A stretch of 13,412 bases of DNA, taken from NCBI GenBank assembly GCA_003557805.1, contig PWNY01000110.1, positions 1-13,412 on the forward strand. The letters run 5' to 3'. The notes beneath the pieces were generated by a model that saw nothing but the letters and a program-made list of their open reading frames with translations, had not been told where the DNA came from and did no database searches. Source of the stretch: Bacteroidales bacterium (lineage in GTDB: Bacteria > Bacteroidota > Bacteroidia > Bacteroidales > UBA7960). The translations under genes were made by a program, and so were the position numbers. Of the stretch, positions 8,178 to 13,412 are shown one piece after another; within the stretch, counting starts at the first letter, position 1; each line of letters begins with the position of its first letter.

Positions 8178-8200
8178 GTCTGCTTAATAAGAAAGCAGGC
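8178..8200. terminator. Hairpin between convergent genes, possible bidirectional terminator
   Basis: GTCTGCTT at 8178-8185 pairs with AAGCAGGC at 8193-8200 (8 bp including one G-U) around a 7-base loop. It begins 6 bases after the S9 peptidase stop. It also lies 8 bases beyond the TGA that would end the read-through form of the convergent lipoprotein. There is no T-tract on either side, so it is not a classical intrinsic terminator; position is the main argument. Confidence 0.4.
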
Positions 8201-8208
8201 AGTACACC

Positions 8209-8253
8209 TCACTCCCACTCCCGGAACAAATATATCTCGCTTAAGGCCTTGAC
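8209..8253 (-). other. In-frame continuation of the lipoprotein gene beyond its TAG stop
   Basis: Past the TAG at 8256-8254 the same leftward frame reads VKALSEIYLFREWE and then TGA at 8211-8209. Sulfite-oxidase-like domains commonly end with an aromatic residue plus VK, a few residues, then an alternating I-x-V/L strand. Here the frame reads FYADY, the TAG, then VKALSEIYLF. The first domain of the same protein ends in a parallel way (DLFACRQLENPSSIKI, residues 192-207). The TAG therefore sits where Trp or Tyr would be expected, and these 14 codons look like once-translated sequence. Confidence 0.55.
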
Positions 8254-9300
8254 CTAATAATCCGCATAAAAAGCATCCGGCAGAAAAAGCCTGAAGTAAC
8301 CCCCGTCTTCGGGATCGGCAGGCACCGCAAGGATGGCGCCTGACTGATCGGCGCGGTTAAACAGCTGGCTGAAGCTAAAAACGGCACGGTAACCGTCAGC
8401 CCCTGCAAAACACAGAAGTCCGTTACGTATCCATTCCCTGTCATAAGGCCGTATGTAAGCTTCGATCAGGGTTGAAAGCTCAGGTCCCTCAAAATCAAAT
8501 TGGTCGTGGTACCCCATTCCCATACCGTAAAATATTGTCCTGTAGTTCCGGGTCTTATTAAAGGTATCATCATTACTTATTCTGGTTAGGCGGACACCTT
8601 CGGCAATCACATCTGCTTCAGGACTGTAAAGCGGTTCCATATCCCTGTCAATCGGATATTCCTTTTTACCGAACGACCTTATTTTTATGCTGCTTGGGTT
8701 TTCAAGCTGCCTGCATGCAAACAGGTCGGCAGATGAAACAACCCTCCAGCTGCCTCCGGCAGGATAATCTGTTTCCGCCCTGTATGGTTCAACAGGTGCC
8801 ATTTCAATTGCAACTATCACCTGGTGGGGATTGCTGGTGTGAAAGATCTCTGCAAAGCTGTAAACCACCGAATCACCTTCGTCATTACTTATGACAATAT
8901 AGAGATCTGTTCCGGGCGGGAACTCCTCAGCATTTTCCTTCTGGTATTCAAAGGGATGCAAAAGATCAAACAGGGAGTAACCTCTGTAGCGGTATGCGCC
9001 GGTAAATTCCGGTATTCCTTCCGGCCCTGGAACAGCCTCGCGTATGAACACCTCCCTTTTGATCTGCCTTCTCAGGCTGATATTACCCGGCTCTTTAACC
9101 TCTCCTCCCACGGTAATTTCTCCAATACTGAGCGATATGGCATCTGACTGGTGATACATTGAGTTCCCTTCCATCCCTGCAAAGTGTGTCGCCCCTGTCA
9201 CTGCATCAACAAAGCTGTCGGTTAGCCTTCCACAACCGGTAGCCGCAACCATAACTGACAAAAGGATGGCATACATCCTGAAGCTAAAAAAGATTTTCAT
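8254..9300 (-). CDS. Lipoprotein with two molybdopterin-binding-like (sulfite oxidase-type) domains
   Basis: A 348-residue protein with a lipoprotein signal peptide (basic start, hydrophobic core, lipobox ATGC, Cys23). Domain 1 (about 58-210) has the order seen in the Oxidored_molyb family: ITVGGEVKEPGNISL (62-76), YRYRGYSLFDLL (103-114), IVISNDEGDSVVYSFAEIF (135-153) and GGSWRVVSSADLFACR (182-197). Domain 2 (about 228-348) repeats it: IAEGVRL, FDFEGPELSTLIEAY (268-282), FAGADGYRAVFSFSQLF (298-314), GGYFRLFLPDAF (333-344). The only cysteines are 23, 196 and 297, none in the position of the cysteine that ligates molybdenum in sulfite oxidases, so a redox role is unlikely and a binding role more plausible. 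It is divergent from a ModE-type regulator. The frame ends in TAG about 14 residues before the expected domain end. Fold assignment is by pattern only. Confidence 0.68.
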   Translation of the reverse strand: MKIFFSFRMYAILLSVMVAATGCGRLTDSFVDAVTGATHFAGMEGNSMYHQSDAISLSIGEITVGGEVKEPGNISLRRQIKREVFIREAVPGPEGIPEFTGAYRYRGYSLFDLLHPFEYQKENAEEFPPGTDLYIVISNDEGDSVVYSFAEIFHTSNPHQVIVAIEMAPVEPYRAETDYPAGGSWRVVSSADLFACRQLENPSSIKIRSFGKKEYPIDRDMEPLYSPEADVIAEGVRLTRISNDDTFNKTRNYRTIFYGMGMGYHDQFDFEGPELSTLIEAYIRPYDREWIRNGLLCFAGADGYRAVFSFSQLFNRADQSGAILAVPADPEDGGYFRLFLPDAFYADY

Positions 9301-9324
9301 ATTTAAGAAGTATTATCCGGGTAA

Positions 9325-9354
9325 CAAAATGTAATTATTCAATTTATCACCAAA
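9325..9354 (-). promoter_or_regulatory. Candidate Bacteroidetes-type promoter of the lipoprotein gene
   Basis: Read leftwards, TTTG (9354-9351) is followed after 17 bases by TACATTTTG (9333-9325). This is close to the Bacteroidetes -33 TTTG and -7 TAnnTTTG elements, with one extra T in the second. The -7 end lies 24 bases before the ATG at 9300, leaving a short leader. Confidence 0.4.
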
Positions 9355-9364
9355 ATTCGTGTTG

Positions 9365-9388
9365 TACATTCTGCATTTCGTAAATGTA
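9365..9388. promoter_or_regulatory. Inverted repeat in the lipoprotein/ModE-like intergenic region, possible operator
   Basis: TACATT (9365-9370) and AATGTA (9383-9388) are perfect inverted copies 12 bases apart, with half-site centres 18 bases apart. An overlapping GCATT/AATGC pair lies at 9373-9377 and 9388-9392. The repeat sits between the divergent genes, just upstream of the candidate lipoprotein promoter, where an autoregulating dimeric ModE-type protein could bind. The arms are short in AT-rich DNA, so chance is a real alternative. It is not a clear match to the E. coli ModE site. Confidence 0.25.
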
Positions 9389-9441
9389 ATGCTTTCCTGT
9401 AAATTTTGATTATTTTGCTAAATATTTTAAACCCTTGCATA

Positions 9442-9813
9442 ATGGACACAGAAACAAGCCCAAGACTTAATTACAAGTTCTGGATAGAGACAAAAAAAGG
9501 AGAGGGTATCCTCGGGGAAGGAAAATGGAAACTGCTAAAAGCCATCCGTGACACCGGTTCACTAAATGCAGCAATTGAATCAAGGGGCCTTGCATACCGC
9601 CAGACATGGGACAAGCTAAAAAAGATTGAACAACAACTGGGGTTCAAACTCATTGAAAAACGAAGGGGAGGCAGGGAAGGCGGTTCCACGGTACTTACCC
9701 CGAAGGGAGAAAGGATCGTTGCCTTTTTCGACCATCTTTACGATAAAGCGGAAAATGACATGAAACGACTCTTTGACGAGATGATTGATGAGCTTGAAGA
9801 CATAATGGAGTAA
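9442..9813 (+). CDS. ModE-family winged-helix transcriptional regulator, DNA-binding domain only
   Basis: A 123-residue protein matching the N-terminal LysR-like winged-helix domain of ModE. The helix-turn-helix is GSLNAAIESRGLAYRQTWDK (39-58) continuing through LKKIEQQLG, and the wing is RRGGREGGSTVLTPKGE (74-90), followed by a long C-terminal helix (about 91-123) likely used for dimerisation. E. coli ModE is about 262 residues with two C-terminal molybdate-binding Mop domains. Those are absent, so this protein cannot sense molybdate the same way. HTH-only members are common near molybdenum-cofactor or metal-uptake genes in anaerobes. The frame extends upstream to a TTG at 9406, but the ATG at 9442 directly precedes the conserved part and is preferred. 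The divergent neighbour has molybdopterin-binding-like domains, making that gene the obvious candidate target. Confidence 0.8.
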   Translation: MDTETSPRLNYKFWIETKKGEGILGEGKWKLLKAIRDTGSLNAAIESRGLAYRQTWDKLKKIEQQLGFKLIEKRRGGREGGSTVLTPKGERIVAFFDHLYDKAENDMKRLFDEMIDELEDIME

Positions 9814-9843
9814 AGGGTGGCGTCTCACTTCCTACTTTCTTCT

Positions 9844-9851
9844 TACCTTTG
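9844..9851 (+). promoter_or_regulatory. Bacteroidetes -7 promoter element ahead of aspS
   Basis: TACCTTTG is an exact match to TAnnTTTG and lies 21 bases before the aspS ATG, which predicts a transcript start near 9857 and a leader of about 15 bases. No convincing TTTG is seen at the -33 position. The element marks aspS plus the ABC-F gene as a separate transcription unit from the ModE-type gene. Confidence 0.55.
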
Positions 9852-9872
9852 CCCTTTGTAAAATAATCAGAA

Positions 9873-11657
9873 ATGCTAAGGACTCATAACTGCGGAGAAC
9901 TCCGCATTAACGACACCGGGAAAGAGGTTGTGCTCTGCGGCTGGCTTCAGAAATCGCGCGACCTCGGAGGAATGACATTCATAGACCTTCGTGACCGTTA
10001 CGGTTTGACACAGCTTGCTTTTAACATGGAGGCCGATGCCGGCCTTTGCAAACAGGCCCGCAGCCTGGGAAGGGAATATGTGCTTCAGGTCAGGGGAAAA
10101 GTTGCAGAGCGCAGCAACAAAAACCCGAAAATGCCAACGGGGGACATTGAGATAATAGTACTGGAAATCAATATCCTGAACAAGGCTCAGACCCCGCCCT
10201 TCACAATTGAGGAGGAGACAGACGGGGGTGACGAGCTCCGCATGAAGTACCGCTATCTTGACATACGCAGGGACAGTGTAAGACGCAACCTGGAGCTCCG
10301 GCATAAAATGGCTCTTGAAACAAGGAAGTATCTTCACGGCCAGGATTTCATCGAAGTTGAAACGCCTGTTCTGATAAAGTCCACGCCGGAAGGTGCCAGG
10401 GACTTCGTGGTCCCTTCAAGGGTGCACCCCGGGGAATTCTATGCATTACCACAGTCACCACAGACTTTCAAGCAGCTTCTTATGGTTGGAGGGATGGACC
10501 GCTATTTCCAGATTGTTAAATGCTTTCGCGATGAGGATCTGAGGGCGGACCGCCAACCTGAGTTCACACAGATAGATTGCGAAATGTCATTCGTAACAAG
10601 AGATGATGTCCTTAAGACCTTCGAGGGCCTGGCCAGGCACCTGTTCAGGGAAGTTAAAGGTATTGAGGGCATTGTTTTTGACAGGATGAGCTACCATGAC
10701 GCGATGAGGTATTATGGTACCGACAAACCTGACACCCGTTTCGGTATGCAGTTTGTCGAGATCAATGATCTGGCCGCCAACAAGGGGTTTAGGGTGTTTG
10801 ACAACGCTGAGCTCATTGCAGGTATATGCGCAAAAGGCTGTGCCTCATATAGCCGCAAACAGCTTAATGCACTTACCGACTGGGTCCAGAGACCACAGAT
10901 AGGTGCCAAAGGGCTCGTTTATGTAAAGTGCAACGAAGACGGCAGCTTTAAATCATCCGTGGACAAGTTCTTTGACCAGCAACAGCTTGGGACGTGGGCA
11001 GAAGCATTTGGAGCAAAACCGGGAGATCTTCTTCTTATTCTCGCAGGAGAAACCCATACCACAAGAAGAGCATTGGGGGAGCTCAGGATAGAAATGGGTA
11101 AAAGGTTAAATCTCAGGGACCCTGAAAAGTTTGCATGCCTGTGGGTTACCGACTTCCCCCTGCTGGAGTGGGATGAAGAGACCGGTCGCTATTATGCCAT
11201 GCATCACCCTTTCACCTCACCGGTAAAGGAAGATGTGTCCATGCTTGAAACAGATCCAGGAAAAGTAAGGGCAAATGCCTATGACATGGTGATAAACGGG
11301 GTTGAGATCGGCGGGGGTTCAATAAGGATATTCGACAGGCCGCTGCAGGAAAAGATGTTCTCGGTCCTTGGGTTTACACCCGAAGAGGCCCGTAACCAGT
11401 TTGGTTTTTTGATGAATGCCTTCCAGTACGGGGCACCACCCCACGGCGGAGTCGCCTTTGGCTTTGATCGCTGGTGCGCTCTTTTCGGAGGCTCGGAAAC
11501 CATACGCGATTATATCGCATTCCCCAAGAACAATGCGGGGAGGGATGTAATGATAGACAGCCCGTCGCCTATAGACAGTAACCAGCTTAAGGAACTCCAC
11601 CTTAGGATAACCGGTGTAAAAGCTGACAAGGCAGGCAAACAGGAACAGGAGCGATAA
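9873..11657 (+). CDS. aspS: Aspartyl-tRNA synthetase
   Basis: A 594-residue class IIb synthetase of normal bacterial length that charges tRNA-Asp with aspartate in the cytoplasm. An N-terminal anticodon-binding OB fold (about 1-105) contains GWLQKSRDLGGMTFIDLRDR. The catalytic domain follows: ETPVLIKSTPEGARDF, PQSPQTFKQLLM, and motif 2 as CFRDEDLRADRQPEFTQID with the ATP-binding Arg219. The bacterial GAD insertion domain occupies roughly 285-420. Motif 3 is GFDRWCALFGG with Arg533, then IRDYIAFPKN and the closing SPSPID. All expected landmarks are intact. The ATG at 9873 gives the standard N-terminus (MLRTHNCGEL). The gene is followed 9 bp later by an ABC-F gene, so both translation-related genes probably share the upstream promoter. 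Confidence 0.97.
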   Translation: MLRTHNCGELRINDTGKEVVLCGWLQKSRDLGGMTFIDLRDRYGLTQLAFNMEADAGLCKQARSLGREYVLQVRGKVAERSNKNPKMPTGDIEIIVLEINILNKAQTPPFTIEEETDGGDELRMKYRYLDIRRDSVRRNLELRHKMALETRKYLHGQDFIEVETPVLIKSTPEGARDFVVPSRVHPGEFYALPQSPQTFKQLLMVGGMDRYFQIVKCFRDEDLRADRQPEFTQIDCEMSFVTRDDVLKTFEGLARHLFREVKGIEGIVFDRMSYHDAMRYYGTDKPDTRFGMQFVEINDLAANKGFRVFDNAELIAGICAKGCASYSRKQLNALTDWVQRPQIGAKGLVYVKCNEDGSFKSSVDKFFDQQQLGTWAEAFGAKPGDLLLILAGETHTTRRALGELRIEMGKRLNLRDPEKFACLWVTDFPLLEWDEETGRYYAMHHPFTSPVKEDVSMLETDPGKVRANAYDMVINGVEIGGGSIRIFDRPLQEKMFSVLGFTPEEARNQFGFLMNAFQYGAPPHGGVAFGFDRWCALFGGSETIRDYIAFPKNNAGRDVMIDSPSPIDSNQLKELHLRITGVKADKAGKQEQER

Positions 11658-11666
11658 ACACGGCAA

Positions 11667-13412
11667 ATGTTCTCGGTAAACGACCTTAGCGTACAATTTA
11701 CAGGCCAGATCCTTTTTGATGATGTCTCATTTATTATCAACAAAAGGGACCGTATCGGCCTTGTAGGAAAAAACGGGGCAGGAAAGACCACCCTGATGCG
11801 CATCATTACCGGTAAGACTGCTCCTGAAAAGGGCAGTGTGTCAATGCCGTCAGGAAGCAGGGTCGGATACCTGCCGCAGGAGATGCATTTTCACAGCAGG
11901 CAAAAGGTGTTGCAGGAGTGCATGAATGCATTTTCAGAAGTAAGGTCACTGGAGAAGAAGATCGCCAGGTTCACCGAAGAGTTAACCAGCCGCAGCGATT
12001 ACCATAGTGCTGGTTACCGTGATGCCGCGCAGAAACTGGCCGAAGCAACCGAAAGGTATGAACTCCTGGGAGGCAGCACACAGGAGGCCAGGGCCGAGAG
12101 AGTACTGCTTGGACTGGGCTTTGAGAGGGATGACCTTGAGCGGCCGCTTTCAGAATTCAGTGGTGGCTGGCAGATGAGGGTGGAGCTGGCAAAACTTCTG
12201 CTCCAACTTCCCGAACTGCTGCTTCTGGATGAACCCACCAACCACCTCGACATTGAATCAATACAATGGCTGGAAAAATTTCTGGCAGACTATCCCGGGG
12301 CAGTAATGCTGGTATCTCATGACAGGGCCTTTTTGGACAATATCACCAACCGCACCCTTGAGCTCAGCCTGGGCAGGCTATACGACTACAAGGCATGCTA
12401 TTCTGATTATGAGCTTATGAGAGAGGAGCGCATGGAAAGGGAGATGGCTGCATTCAATAACCAGCAGAGGGAGATCGCCCAGATAGAGAGGTTCATAACG
12501 CGTTTCAGGGCAAAGGCAACAAAGGCAAGGCAGGTCCAGTCAAAAGTCAAGCTCCTGGAAAAAATGGAGAAGATAGAGGTTGACGAGCCGGACAAAAGTG
12601 CAATTCATTTCCGGTTCCCCGAGGCACCTCCTTCCGGAAAAATATGCCTTGAAGCCAGTTCCGTGGGAAAGAGTTACGGGAGCAATGAAGTACTAAGGGA
12701 CGTGAACTTCATCATTGGCCGGGGTGAAAGAATAGCCTTTGTAGGGCGAAACGGAGAGGGTAAAACCACACTTGCCCGGATAATAACAAAAGAGCTTGAA
12801 CACAGTGGCCGGATAAAGCTCGGTCACAATATCAGGATTGGTTATTTCGCACAGAACCAGTCAGAATACCTTGATGGAGACAAGACTGTATTCCAGACCC
12901 TGGACGATGTTGCAACCGGAGAGGTGCGCAAACATACAAGGAAAATACTGGGTGGCTTCCTTTTCAGCGGGGAGGATATTGAGAAGAAGGTAAAAGTGCT
13001 CTCAGGAGGCGAAAAGGCCAGGCTTGCAATAGCAAAGCTGTTGCTTGAGCCTGTTAATTTTCTGGTACTTGATGAGCCCACAAACCACCTCGACATGCGC
13101 TCGAAGGATATCCTGAAAAGCGCACTGCTGCAATTCGGGGGTAGCCTTATAGTGGTTTCACATGACAGGGACTTCCTCCAGGGGCTAACAGAAAAGGTCT
13201 TTGAGTTCCGAAACCGTCAGATAAAAGAATTCATAGGGGATATTTATGATTTTATTGCTGCAAGGAGCATAGAGTCATTAGACTCACTTGAAACAGGGGG
13301 TAAAAACAGGGCAAAAGAAGATATTGACGGGGAGCAAAAGGGAAGAAGATCGTACGAGGAGAAGAAGGATTATGAGCGAAAGCTAAGACGTTTACAGAAG
13401 AGAATTGCCGAA
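11667..13412 (+). CDS. ABC-F family ATPase (ribosome-associated type), 3' end outside window
   Basis: The frame from ATG at 11667 runs open to the right edge, giving 582 residues of a protein usually about 620-650 long. It has two ATPase domains and no membrane segments. Domain 1 has Walker A GKNGAGKTT (Lys40), signature FSGGWQMR (164-171) and Walker B LLLLDEPTNHLD (Asp188, Glu189). A charged linker with the basic segment RFRAKATKARQVQSK is the ABC-F interdomain linker (PtIM). Domain 2 has Walker A GRNGEGKTT (Lys366), signature LSGGE (445-449) and Walker B LDEPTNHLD (Asp469, Glu470). From about 540 the sequence turns charged and helical (KGRRSYEEKKDYERKLRRL), a C-terminal coiled coil as in Uup/YheS-like members. 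Family proteins bind the ribosomal E site and relieve stalled or non-productive translation states; antibiotic resistance is a less likely role here. The aspS neighbourhood fits a housekeeping function. Confidence 0.93.
   Translation, partial: MFSVNDLSVQFTGQILFDDVSFIINKRDRIGLVGKNGAGKTTLMRIITGKTAPEKGSVSMPSGSRVGYLPQEMHFHSRQKVLQECMNAFSEVRSLEKKIARFTEELTSRSDYHSAGYRDAAQKLAEATERYELLGGSTQEARAERVLLGLGFERDDLERPLSEFSGGWQMRVELAKLLLQLPELLLLDEPTNHLDIESIQWLEKFLADYPGAVMLVSHDRAFLDNITNRTLELSLGRLYDYKACYSDYELMREERMEREMAAFNNQQREIAQIERFITRFRAKATKARQVQSKVKLLEKMEKIEVDEPDKSAIHFRFPEAPPSGKICLEASSVGKSYGSNEVLRDVNFIIGRGERIAFVGRNGEGKTTLARIITKELEHSGRIKLGHNIRIGYFAQNQSEYLDGDKTVFQTLDDVATGEVRKHTRKILGGFLFSGEDIEKKVKVLSGGEKARLAIAKLLLEPVNFLVLDEPTNHLDMRSKDILKSALLQFGGSLIVVSHDRDFLQGLTEKVFEFRNRQIKEFIGDIYDFIAARSIESLDSLETGGKNRAKEDIDGEQKGRRSYEEKKDYERKLRRLQKRIAE

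Noticed and set aside
8254..8256. TAG reassigned to an amino acid in this organism
   Set aside because: No other in-frame TAG occurs in roughly 3,900 codons of the other genes, so a general reassignment is unlikely; a local nonsense change or readthrough fits better.
9406..9441. Upstream TTG start for the ModE-like gene
   Set aside because: The extra 12 residues are encoded by AT-rich intergenic-looking DNA, and the ATG at 9442 directly precedes the conserved domain.
9812..9857. AAAGGG and CCCTTT inverted pair flanking the modE-aspS gap as a terminator
   Set aside because: The arms are only 6 bases with a 34-base loop, and the second arm overlaps the region just after the aspS -7 element, so pairing is probably coincidental.
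12741..12770. Glu in the second Walker A of the ABC-F protein (GRNGEGKTT) as a sign of an inactive site
   Set aside because: The residue is in a variable position of the loop; the Lys, Thr, signature and catalytic Glu are all present, and this form is common in ABC-F proteins.
12014..13096. Leftward open frames inside the ABC-F gene
   Set aside because: The rightward frame encodes two complete ATPase domains with all motifs; the serine-rich antisense translations are shadows.

Overview
The window looks like a chromosomal segment from a Bacteroidota bacterium (probably Bacteroidales/Marinilabiliales-like; the order is inference). The clues are the kinds of protein present (Bacteroidetes-type carotenoid genes, a long secreted S9 peptidase, a ModE-type HTH protein), starts without Shine-Dalgarno sequences, and a TAnnTTTG-type -7 promoter element ahead of aspS. 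It is densely coded: no gene-free stretch exceeds about 150 bases, and I saw no tRNA, rRNA, CRISPR array, insertion sequence or phage gene.

Left part, 1-5382: a carotenoid locus. A CrtI-type phytoene desaturase runs leftwards off the edge. Head-to-head with it, 47 bp away, starts a tight rightward series: a second CrtI-family enzyme (CrtD-like), a CruF-like carotenoid hydratase, a PlsC-like acyltransferase, a CruG/CrtQ-like family 2 glycosyltransferase and an exported TPR protein. Gaps are 6, 2, 10 and -28 bp, so these five are almost certainly one operon. Read as a pathway, the genes would desaturate the C40 chain, hydrate an end, extend conjugation at the hydroxylated end, attach a sugar and probably acylate it, giving an acylated carotenoid glycoside of the salinixanthin/myxol-glycoside kind. 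A secreted S9 peptidase (5415-8171) follows 32 bp later and may be read from the same transcript.

Middle part, 8172-9813: a leftward lipoprotein with two copies of a sulfite-oxidase-like (molybdopterin-binding-like) fold, divergent from a HTH-only ModE-family regulator. The lipoprotein frame stops at a TAG, but the next 14 codons read as the expected end of the second domain before a TGA. This suggests a recent nonsense change, readthrough or a sequence error. It is the most checkable oddity in the window.

Right part, 9814-13412: a housekeeping pair, aspS (aspartyl-tRNA synthetase) and an ABC-F translation-type ATPase that runs off the right edge. They are 9 bp apart and lie behind a clear Bacteroidetes -7 element.
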